Origin: Actinomycetes bacterium | GTDB lineage: Bacteria > Planctomycetota > Phycisphaerae > JAACET01 | DNA: 7,270 nucleotides | Direction: 5' to 3' | Assembly (NCBI GenBank): GCA_030631725.1 | Contig: DAOVKO010000103.1 | Span: 1 to 7,270 of the forward strand | In this document: in pieces, positions 1-5,987 of the stretch | Layout: the number at the start of each line of letters is the position of its first letter | How positions within the stretch are numbered: the stretch's first letter is position 1 | Translations under genes and position numbers: made by a program | Notes under the pieces: generated by a model | The model's input: only the letters and a program-made list of their open reading frames with translations | What the model was told of the DNA's origin: nothing | Database searches by the model: none

Positions 1-890
1 AGGGTCTCCAGACCGATCAGGAAGAGAAAGGCGGCGAAGGGACACATGCAGCCGCCCATGTCACGGAGCACGTGGGTGCGGATGTGGACTACATAGGCGA
101 TGTTTCCGATGGGCTTGAGGGCTTCGGTGAAGACTACGGCGTGGTAGGCGTCGTCGGGGCTGCAGAACTCCGGCCATTTGTCGGGATTATCTGCCCAGGG
201 GAATTTTCCGCTGTCGACGATGACGCCGCCGATGTGCAGGCCGTGGCCGCCGATGAATTTGGTGGTGGAGTAGACGACGATGTCGATCCCGTGCTCGACG
301 GGCCGGAGGAGGATGGGGGTGGTGACGGTGTTGTCGCAGATTACGGGCAGGTTGTGAGCATGGGCGAGATCGGCGATTTTGCGAAAGTCGGGCACGTCGT
401 TCTTGGGATTGCCGATGCTTTCGAGGTAGAGGCAGCGGGTGTTTTCATCGACGAGCTTTTCGATTTGCTCGGGATGGTCGGGGTCGAAGAAGCGGACTTC
501 GACGTTGAGCTTTTTGAAAGTCTGGGTGAAGAGGGTCCAGGTGCCGCCGTAGAGGTTGGTGGAGGAGATGAAGTTTTGTCCGGCATGGGTGATGGTCAGG
601 ACCGCGGCGGTGATAGCAGCCTGTCCGCTGGCAAAGGCCAAGCCGGCCGCTCCGCCATCCAGAGCAGCCAGGCGTTTTTCCAGCACGTCGTTGGTGGGGT
701 TCATCAGTCGGGAGTAGATATTCCCGAATTCCTTCAGGGCGAAGAGGTCCGCAGCGTGGTCGGTGTCTTTGAATACGTAGCTGGTGGTGGCGTAGATGGG
801 CACGGCCCGTGCGGTAGTGGTTGGGTCGGGCACTTGGCCGGCGTGCAGGGCTAAGGTTGCCAAACGGTAATTCTCCTGAGAGCTGCTCAT
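1..890 (-). CDS. metY: O-acetylhomoserine sulfhydrylase (MetY-type), C-terminus outside window
   Basis: A PLP-dependent Cys/Met metabolism enzyme that in this family makes homocysteine from O-acetylhomoserine and sulfide in the cytosol. The frame is open for 296 codons and runs off the left edge; full family members are about 430 aa, so roughly two thirds is present. Visible motifs are YSRLMNPT (residues 59-66, phosphate and active-site contacts from the neighbouring subunit), ASGQAA (87-92, PLP phosphate loop), NLYGGT (112-117, tyrosine stacking on the ring), CDNT (185-188, the Asp that binds the pyridine nitrogen) and STTKFIGGHG (208-217, K211 the Schiff-base lysine). The ATG at 888-890 is preceded by AAAGGA with a 7-nt spacer. 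The sulfhydrylase is chosen over cystathionine gamma-synthase because of the NLYGGTWTLF stretch and the insert after residue 225. It has its own promoter and no neighbouring methionine gene is visible. Confidence 0.93.
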   Translation of the reverse strand, partial: MSSSQENYRLATLALHAGQVPDPTTTARAVPIYATTSYVFKDTDHAADLFALKEFGNIYSRLMNPTNDVLEKRLAALDGGAAGLAFASGQAAITAAVLTITHAGQNFISSTNLYGGTWTLFTQTFKKLNVEVRFFDPDHPEQIEKLVDENTRCLYLESIGNPKNDVPDFRKIADLAHAHNLPVICDNTVTTPILLRPVEHGIDIVVYSTTKFIGGHGLHIGGVIVDSGKFPWADNPDKWPEFCSPDDAYHAVVFTEALKPIGNIAYVVHIRTHVLRDMGGCMCPFAAFLFLIGLET

Positions 891-897
891 GGGCTTA

Positions 898-903
898 TCC
901 TTT
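898..903 (-). promoter_or_regulatory. Ribosome binding site of metY
   Basis: On the minus strand this reads AAAGGA, 7 nt before the ATG at 888-890. It fixes the start just ahead of residues MSSSQ. Confidence 0.7.
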
Positions 904-926
904 CTTGTGTTCAGCGAAGCAATATC

Positions 927-955
927 CTTCTATCAGGTCGAAGCACAGCCGTCAA
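927..955 (-). promoter_or_regulatory. Promoter of metY
   Basis: Reading the minus strand, TTGACG (-35, 950-955) is followed by a 17-nt spacer and TAGAAG (-10, 927-932). Transcription would start near 920, giving a leader of about 30 nt that contains only the ribosome binding site. From this promoter there is no room for a SAM-type riboswitch. The -10 hexamer is the same as in the promoters at 1870-1898 and 3695-3723. Confidence 0.65.
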
Positions 956-1063
956 GGGCAGCCAAAGCGGTCTGTCCTCTGGGCCTTGGACACAGCGAAT
1001 CGTTTTGGGAATCGAAAAGCTATAGTTTTACGGCTATTTGAGCTTTTTGCGAAATAGAACCAC
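956..1063. other. Noncoding spacer with overlapping inverted repeats
   Basis: No gene is seen between the metY promoter and the terminator at 1064-1101. The stretch holds CTATTT (1034-1039) facing AAATAG (1052-1057), and AAAAGC (1015-1020) facing GCTTTT (1042-1047). The two pairings overlap and cannot both form. They could be a relic terminator on either strand or a protein-binding palindrome; the sequence does not decide. Confidence 0.35.
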
Positions 1064-1101
1064 AAAAAAAAGCCGCCTGTCGATGGGCAGAACTGTGGCG
1101 G
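1064..1101 (-). terminator. Rho-independent terminator, minus strand
   Basis: On the minus strand CCGCC pairs with GGCGG (1097-1101 with 1073-1077), and eight Ts follow directly (1064-1071). Alternative stems exist: CTGCC with GGCGG using the same 3' arm, and a wider AGCCGC/GCGGCT pair (1127-1132 with 1071-1076). It lies upstream of the metY promoter, so it ends a different minus-strand transcript, either the rrm mRNA or an independent small RNA. Confidence 0.7.
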
Positions 1102-1235
1102 TGCACAATTTGCTCCAGGTTGGCAAGCGGCTCAAACACCTTAGCTCATGATGTTCTGACCCGGGAACTGCGACCTTGTCCCTTGGCATACGATGGCAAG
1201 GATGGTATCCTTTGTCGAACTTTGCGAGTAATGGT
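1064..1235 (-). ncRNA. Candidate structured RNA (or rrm 3' UTR) ending in a terminator
   Basis: The minus strand before the terminator holds several short stems. AAGGAT/ATCCTT (1198-1203 with 1207-1212) has a 3-nt loop. CTTG-CAT/ATG-CAAG (1182-1200) shares 1198-1200 with it, so those two hairpins exclude each other. AACATC can pair with GGTGTT further along, and AGCCGC with GCGGCT. I compared it by eye with SAM-I, SAM-II, SAH, cobalamin, tmRNA, RNase P, 6S and SRP consensus motifs and found no match. No convincing promoter was found just upstream, so a long 3' UTR of rrm is equally likely. The 5' boundary is arbitrary. Confidence 0.3.
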
Positions 1236-1361
1236 TGATTGCTGGTGTCTCTCGGTTTCTTGTTGGAAAAGTCCCAAGCAGAGGTGGACGACCCCGTAGT
1301 TAAAGAGGCCAGCCGTCAAGCCAGCCCCTTCAATTACGAGGCGATATTTTCTATGCAAGTT

Positions 1362-1477
1362 AGGCGAAATGGCCCACCCTTCGGCACCGCCAAAGTCCCT
1401 ACAGCGCAGCTGTGGGCTTCACAGAAACCTACTCCGTCGGCGACAGGAGTCTTCCCTAGCCACATATATCGCTGGCT
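1362..1477 (-). other. Cluster of stem-loops with a possible three-way junction, 3' of rrm
   Basis: Four stems lie within 120 nt, directly after the rrm stop on the minus strand. They are AGCCA/TGGCT (1458-1462 with 1473-1477); an 8-bp stem with one bulge and a GGC loop (1431-1450); CAGC/GCTG (1402-1405 with 1409-1412); and a 7-bp stem with one G-U pair (1379-1385 with 1389-1395). The last two are enclosed by GCCCA/TGGGC (1372-1376 with 1413-1417), giving a three-way junction. No T-run follows, so these are not ordinary terminators. The stems could form on either strand; the minus strand is preferred because it is co-directional with rrm. Confidence 0.35.
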
Positions 1478-1484
1478 CTGATGA

Positions 1485-1781
1485 CTACCAGCGCCGGCCG
1501 CCACCGCCACCGCCACCACCACCTCTGGGGCGATCTTCTCTGGGCTTGGCCAGGTTGACCGTAATGGTCCGCCCACCCAAGTCCGAGCCGTTTAACCCTT
1601 CAATCGCAGCCTTAGCCTCCTCGTCGTTACCCATCTCCACAAAACCGAAACCACGCGAGCGGCCGGTCATCCGATCGGTAACTACGTTGGCTTTGTCGAC
1701 GGCCCCGAAGGCTGCAAAGGCCTCCTGCAAACTAGCGTCCGTGACGTCGAAAGACAGATTCCCTACATAAATATTAGTCAT
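1485..1781 (-). CDS. Single-RRM RNA-binding protein with glycine-rich tail
   Basis: A 98-aa cytosolic RNA-binding protein made of one RNA recognition motif and a short tail. RNP2 is IYVGNL (residues 4-9) and RNP1 is RGFGFVEM (43-50); Y5, F46 and F48 are the aromatic residues that stack on RNA bases in this family. The fold continues to about residue 79 (TITVNLAKP). A basic tail then has nine consecutive glycines (87-95) before RRW. Small bacterial RRM proteins of this shape (cyanobacterial Rbp type) are often cold- or stress-regulated. That is family knowledge; here only the long leader of about 80 nt hints at post-transcriptional control. The ATG at 1779-1781 has GGAGT 6 nt upstream. It stands alone on the minus strand with its own promoter. 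Confidence 0.93.
   Translation of the reverse strand: MTNIYVGNLSFDVTDASLQEAFAAFGAVDKANVVTDRMTGRSRGFGFVEMGNDEEAKAAIEGLNGSDLGGRTITVNLAKPREDRPRGGGGGGGGGRRW
1498..1524 (-). repeat. GGT/GGC triplet run encoding nine glycines
   Basis: Nine successive glycine codons (GGT and GGC) form a near-perfect trinucleotide tract at the 3' end of the RRM gene. Such tracts can change length by slippage; a change in multiples of three only alters the tail. Confidence 0.75.
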
Positions 1782-1787
1782 AAGTTG

Positions 1788-1792
1788 ACTCC
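1788..1792 (-). promoter_or_regulatory. Ribosome binding site of the RRM gene
   Basis: GGAGT on the minus strand, 6 nt before the ATG at 1779-1781. Confidence 0.7.
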
Positions 1793-1869
1793 AAATGGCG
1801 ACCGATCAGATTGTGATTTTACGGGTATCAGAACCGGAAATGGATCGCAGTGTAAAATAAACTAAAGCC

Positions 1870-1919
1870 CTTCTAGCACACACCGTCTGGTTAGTCAACC
1901 CTTTATTAAATATTTTTTT
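1870..1919 (-). promoter_or_regulatory. Promoter of the RRM gene with AT-rich upstream element
   Basis: The minus strand reads TTGACT (-35, 1893-1898), a 17-nt spacer, then TAGAAG (-10, 1870-1875). Just upstream of the -35 is an A/T-only stretch (about 1901-1919) placed like an UP element, which suggests strong transcription. The start would be near 1863, leaving a leader of about 80 nt in which CGATC and GATCG could close a hairpin. Confidence 0.72.
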
Positions 1920-2186
1920 CCGCCCGGATTCCCACCTCCGGATGCAGAGCAAAGAAAGGCGGTTTAGGGGGTTTTACCGGTCTGGGTCCCTCGTTCTGGT
2001 ACAGTCTAGCCCAAAATGGGCTTTTTTGCCTAATAACAAGCACTGACAGACCCAGTTGAGAAAGCCGAACGCTTGGGCTTTTCCCGCGTGGATATGATCA
2101 CCTAAACGCTTTTACGGACCTCAGCCCATCCGTCAAGGCAGAAGAACGGTGCGGATTGCGGCGAGCGCGGGATTAAGTCAGAGAGG
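1920..2186. other. Intergenic region, no gene recognised
   Basis: Between the RRM promoter and the DUF488 promoter I see no coding sequence of convincing length. The region holds the terminator at 2008-2027. It also has a weaker hairpin (AAAGCC facing GGCTTT, about 2061-2079) followed by only four Ts. A short open stretch ending in a stop near 2103 could be a gene remnant but has no start. Confidence 0.4.
2008..2027 (+). terminator. Rho-independent terminator with no visible upstream gene
   Basis: A perfect 6-bp stem AGCCCA/TGGGCT with an AAA loop (2008-2022) runs directly into six Ts (2022-2027). It faces the plus strand. The flanking gene to the left is transcribed the other way, so the transcript it ends is not apparent. 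It may insulate the operon on its right or end a short plus-strand RNA. Confidence 0.75.
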
Positions 2187-2215
2187 TTGAAAAACTTGGC
2201 GGAGCTGACTAATAT
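2187..2215 (+). promoter_or_regulatory. Promoter of the DUF488 operon
   Basis: TTGAAA (-35, 2187-2192) is followed by a 17-nt spacer and TAATAT (-10, 2210-2215). Transcription would begin near 2222, leaving a leader of about 95 nt before the ATG at 2316. The terminator at 2008-2027 separates it from upstream transcription. Confidence 0.6.
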
Positions 2216-2236
2216 GGCTGGGGAGAGAAGCTGGAT

Positions 2237-2311
2237 ATGGCCGATTCTGAAAAGGCAGCGGTATTTGCGCGATGTTTAGTGATTGAGCGGCCCAGCATGG
2301 CGAGAGGATAG
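2237..2311 (+). CDS. Possible leader peptide upstream of DUF488 gene (24 aa)
   Basis: An ATG-started frame of 24 codons begins MADSEKAAVF and stops at 2309-2311, four bases before the DUF488 ATG. GGGGAGAG lies upstream (2220-2227) but is slightly far from the start. Its stop is close enough to allow translational coupling with the next gene. A frame this short arises easily by chance; I list it because of its position only. Confidence 0.2.
   Translation: MADSEKAAVFARCLVIERPSMARG
2302..2307 (+). promoter_or_regulatory. Ribosome binding site deciding the DUF488 start
   Basis: GAGAGG sits 8 nt before the ATG at 2316 and supports that start over the TTG at 2283. Confidence 0.65.
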
Positions 2312-2315
2312 TGTT

Positions 2316-2780
2316 ATGGCTCAACATGCGTCTAATCAGGCGGTCAAGACTGTGTATACCGCAGGGTATGAAGGAGAATCAATCGACACGTTTTTCGAAA
2401 AGCTCCTTAAGGCTGGCGTCCAGCGTCTTGTAGATGTTAGGTACAATGCAATTTCCCGCAAATACGGTTTCTCCAAGGGAAAGCTGAGACAACTGTGTGA
2501 AAAACGGAATATAGATTACGTTCATCTGCGCCAACTGGGGATTCCGTCATCGCAGAGGAAGTCGCTTAAGACTGTTGCAGATTACCAAGAATTGATGCGA
2601 GAATATGAACGGTCTATTTTGCCTAAGGTTTCGGATGTTCGGCGGGAAGCATTGCAACTTGTGCAGGAGTTGCCGTCAGTATTGGTCTGTTTTGAGGCGG
2701 ATGTAGATTATTGCCATCGAGGACGGCTCGCTGAGGCGTTTTCGTCTGAGGCCGCTATGAGTGTAGTCCATTTGCGCTGA
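2316..2780 (+). CDS. DUF488 domain protein
   Basis: A 154-aa cytosolic protein that spans the DUF488 family fold. Family hallmarks are YTAGYEG (residues 14-20), VDVR (39-42), SRKYGFSK (47-54), the LG pair at 74-75 and CFEADVDYCHRGRLAE (125-140), with C125, C133, H134 and R135 the likely functional cluster. The biochemical role of DUF488 is not established. I chose the ATG at 2316 because GAGAGG lies 8 nt upstream; a TTG at 2283 would add 11 residues with no good binding site. It is the first gene of a two-gene operon, ending 13 nt before the next ATG. Base composition is lower in GC than in the glyS operon, consistent with transfer. The family call is firm; the function is unknown. Confidence 0.9.
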   Translation: MAQHASNQAVKTVYTAGYEGESIDTFFEKLLKAGVQRLVDVRYNAISRKYGFSKGKLRQLCEKRNIDYVHLRQLGIPSSQRKSLKTVADYQELMREYERSILPKVSDVRREALQLVQELPSVLVCFEADVDYCHRGRLAEAFSSEAAMSVVHLR

Positions 2781-2793
2781 CTATGGGGACAAT

Positions 2794-3561
2794 ATGGCTG
2801 AGAGAGTAAAGGTTCTGGTCACTGTAAAAACATATCCGTTACCATCTGAATCCTATGGCGAGCTGGTGTGTACTGCCGGTGTTAGGGAAGATGGCAGCTT
2901 TATACGGTTGTATCCGATTGACTATCGAATGCGCCCCTACGGGCAATGGTATGATAAGTACCAATGGATTGAGTTAGAAGTTGAGAAGAACCAAAAAGAT
3001 CCGCGACCTGAGTCTTTTCGCCCAATGCCAGGGACGACGATCACACGTATTGGAAAACCTATACTTGCCAAAAATAACTGGGCTGAGCGAAAACAGTATG
3101 TATTGGCCAAGGGTGTTCAAAACATGTGTGAGCTGGAGCAGAGCCCACTTGGAGAACGCTCTTTGGCCATAGTTCGGCCTAGTCAAGTTCTGGATTTTAC
3201 GGCTGAGCCTTGTGAGCGTGATTGGAAGCCGAAGTTCAAAAAGCTATTTGAGCAAAAAAAGCTCTTCGGGCCCCAGCAAAAACCTTTGGAAAAGATTCCG
3301 TACAAGTTTTCTTACAGCTTCAAGTGTGAAGCCCCGTCATGCAAAGGGCACACAAAAATGATAGAAGACTGGGAGACTGCGCAACTTTTCCGCAAGATGC
3401 GAGACAAACATGGAGAAGAACTCGCGATCGAAAAGGTTAAGGAGACATTCTTGTGTAGGATGTGTGCCCCCCAAGTAGATACCCATTTCTTTGTAGGGAC
3501 AATTCTTCAGTACAATGCGTGGGTTATTCTTGGAGTATTCTGGCCCAAGAAAGAGGGATAA
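2794..3561 (+). CDS. Uncharacterised protein with zinc-site-like Cys/His cluster, DUF488 partner
   Basis: A 255-aa protein with no signal peptide or membrane segment. The N-terminal part (about 5-77) has strand-rich, conserved-looking motifs: VLVTVKTYP (7-15), ELVCTAGV (23-30), FIRLYPIDYR (36-45) and ESFRP (73-77). I infer a small beta-barrel fold but cannot name it. The middle (about 135-165) is basic. The C-terminal part carries C178-x4-C183-x2-H186, then DWE (192-194), C221-x2-C224 and a D-x-HFFVGT motif (229-236), ending in VILGVFWPKK. The Cys/His spacing suggests one structural zinc, and the whole resembles nucleic-acid-binding accessory proteins. No function can be assigned. GGGG at 2785-2788 precedes the ATG by 5 nt. 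The short gap to the DUF488 gene indicates co-transcription. A sampled stretch is about 47% GC against about 57% in glyS. Confidence 0.85.
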   Translation: MAERVKVLVTVKTYPLPSESYGELVCTAGVREDGSFIRLYPIDYRMRPYGQWYDKYQWIELEVEKNQKDPRPESFRPMPGTTITRIGKPILAKNNWAERKQYVLAKGVQNMCELEQSPLGERSLAIVRPSQVLDFTAEPCERDWKPKFKKLFEQKKLFGPQQKPLEKIPYKFSYSFKCEAPSCKGHTKMIEDWETAQLFRKMRDKHGEELAIEKVKETFLCRMCAPQVDTHFFVGTILQYNAWVILGVFWPKKEG

Positions 3562-3579
3562 GCACTTAGTGCGGGATGA

Positions 3580-3660
3580 TCAGCACAGTGCGGCGTAGGC
3601 GGCGATGGTGAGTACAAGCAGGGTGTACTTGCGGCGTATAAAGTAGGCCAAAGTCTGCAT
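3580..3660 (-). CDS. Possible 26-aa membrane peptide
   Basis: A minus-strand ATG frame of 26 codons encodes a basic segment (FIRRK, residues 7-11) followed by an uncharged run, YTLLVLTIAAYAALC, long enough for one membrane helix with the N-terminus inside. A promoter (3695-3723) of the same form as the metY and RRM promoters sits at the right distance, predicting a leader of about 30 nt. The ribosome binding site is weak: only GAGCAG, 4 nt before the ATG. It ends 18 nt beyond the convergent stop of the DUF488 partner gene. It could be a real small protein, a toxin-like peptide or a chance frame. Confidence 0.4.
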   Translation of the reverse strand: MQTLAYFIRRKYTLLVLTIAAYAALC

Positions 3661-3694
3661 AAAACTGCTCGAATTCTTGAAAATCAAAAGAAAC

Positions 3695-3723
3695 CTTCTA
3701 CTCTCGAGGCGCCTGAATAACAA
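3695..3723 (-). promoter_or_regulatory. Promoter of the possible small peptide
   Basis: The minus strand reads TTGTTA (-35, 3718-3723), a 17-nt spacer and TAGAAG (-10, 3695-3700). The -35 matches the consensus at four of six positions. The call rests largely on the -10 being identical to two better promoters in the window. Confidence 0.4.
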
Positions 3724-3733
3724 GCAAAATGTG

Positions 3734-3761
3734 GGCCAACAGTATTGGCCGGGCGGTTTTT
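3734..3761 (+). terminator. Weak terminator-like hairpin downstream of the DUF488 operon
   Basis: A perfect 6-bp stem GGCCAA/TTGGCC (3734-3739 with 3745-3750) has a 5-nt loop. Five Ts follow, but after a 6-nt GC-rich gap (3751-3756), which is unfavourable for intrinsic termination. It lies about 170 nt after the operon's last stop. Confidence 0.35.
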
Positions 3762-3911
3762 CTAGGACTTCCTCTGCAAGGTCAAGGACAGTAGGGAATT
3801 ACGCTTTTTCTTGGCGAGGGCGAGGCAAAGTTGTTATCAGACTCCCAGGGCCGACATTGCCGAAAAACAACATGCTTTGGGCCCGTCCCGGCGGTGGGTG
3901 CGTGTAACTCA
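3762..3911. other. Intergenic, nothing recognised
   Basis: No gene, strong hairpin or promoter is visible between the weak terminator and the glyS promoter. Confidence 0.4.
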
Positions 3912-3939
3912 TTGACAATCCTATAGTAAATGATAGTAT
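3912..3939 (+). promoter_or_regulatory. Promoter of the glyS operon
   Basis: A consensus TTGACA (3912-3917) is followed after 16 nt by TAGTAT (3934-3939). Transcription would begin near 3946, giving a leader of about 110 nt ahead of glyS. Confidence 0.6.
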
Positions 3940-3944
3940 CTGCT

Positions 3945-3958
3945 GGATAAGATTATCC
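3945..3958 (+). promoter_or_regulatory. Perfect palindrome at the predicted glyS transcription start
   Basis: GGATAA and TTATCC flank a GA centre, immediately after the -10 box. The position fits an operator for a dimeric regulator or the first hairpin of the mRNA. No regulator is identifiable. Confidence 0.35.
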
Positions 3959-3960
3959 GT

Positions 3961-4002
3961 GGCTCTGCAGCAACAAAAGGGCCTGTGGCTGCGGGCAGAG
4001 CC
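3961..4002 (+). promoter_or_regulatory. Long hairpin in the glyS leader
   Basis: GGCTCTGC (3961-3968) pairs perfectly with GCAGAGCC (3995-4002), and AGC/GCT pairing inside extends it. There is no T-box sequence and no T-run after it, so it is not a known tRNA-sensing leader and not a terminator. Confidence 0.4.
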
Positions 4003-4055
4003 GTTATGCCGATGGCTGCTGTCAAATGGAATTGTAGAAAATAAGGTGTGGCTGG

Positions 4056-5567
<1,512 letters not shown>

Positions 5568-5569
5568 CC

Positions 5570-5959
5570 ATGGCTGAGCAAATCAGAATCACTAGTGGCG
5601 AGGTGGAACTCAGGGCTGAATTGAACGAGAGCGTCAGCGCCAAGGCATTGCTGGAGAAGCTGCCGCTGAAGTTGCGGATGAGTCGTTGGGGCGATGAATA
5701 CTACGGGGATTGCGGGGTGTCGGTGGAAGAGGGGCCGGAGGCTCGGGACCTTATGGAGGTCGGCGAGTTGGCGATTTGGCCGCCGGGCTCAGCCCTGTGT
5801 ATTTTCTTTGGTCCTACCCCGGCCAGTGTGGACGAGGAGCCCAGGGCGGCTTCGAATGTCAATCCGATTGGGCGGATCAGTTCCGGAGCAGAAGCGCTGA
5901 AGAAGCTCGGCCCATCCATCCAGGTGCGTGTGGAATCTCCAACAAAGTCCGACACTTGA
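5570..5959 (+). CDS. Cyclophilin-like fold protein (DUF369/TM1367-like)
   Basis: A 129-aa cytosolic protein of the small cyclophilin-like family (formerly DUF369). Family landmarks are the opening strand IRITSGEVELRAEL, SAKALLEKLP (24-33), RWGDEYYG (39-46), VGELAIWPPGSALCIFFGPTPAS (63-85, a signature of the family) and the VNPIGRI strand (97-103). The fold resembles peptidyl-prolyl isomerases, but members lack the catalytic residues of true cyclophilins and their role is unknown. The ATG lies 2 nt after the glyS stop with GGGG 8 nt upstream, so translation is probably coupled to glyS. The C-terminal tail after about 115 is polar and probably disordered. Confidence 0.9.
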   Translation: MAEQIRITSGEVELRAELNESVSAKALLEKLPLKLRMSRWGDEYYGDCGVSVEEGPEARDLMEVGELAIWPPGSALCIFFGPTPASVDEEPRAASNVNPIGRISSGAEALKKLGPSIQVRVESPTKSDT

Positions 5960-5987
5960 GGCCCAGGATGTCCTGCAGGGGAGGCAG

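Noticed and set aside
72..854. A 260-codon plus-strand open frame
   Set aside because: It lies opposite metY, whose motifs (PLP lysine, YSRLMNPT) are unmistakable; its product is a low-complexity G/D/V/E-rich shadow.
891..1240. SAM-type riboswitch ahead of metY
   Set aside because: The metY promoter leaves a leader of only about 30 nt, and the upstream structured region lacks SAM-I, SAM-II and SAH consensus sequences.
1146..1358. A 70-codon minus-strand frame, and a second open frame of about 100 codons overlapping it
   Set aside because: The first starts at TTG without a ribosome binding site, the second has no start near its 5' end and reads through the terminator T-run; both lack recognisable motifs.
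1067..1484. RNase P RNA, tmRNA or 6S RNA on either strand
   Set aside because: The conserved boxes of RNase P, the tmRNA acceptor and T-arm, and the 6S central bubble were not found; single short resemblances were not supported by the rest of each RNA.
1369..1770. A 133-codon plus-strand frame with a proline run
   Set aside because: It is antisense to the RRM gene; the proline run is just the complement of the glycine codons.
2037..2105. Short open stretch reading like a protein C-terminus before a TAA near 2103
   Set aside because: It has a stop just upstream, no start codon with a binding site and no recognisable match; at best an old gene remnant.
3677..3907. A 76-codon plus-strand frame between the DUF488 operon and glyS
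   Set aside because: No ribosome binding site or motif, and it overlaps the minus-strand promoter and terminator-like hairpin.
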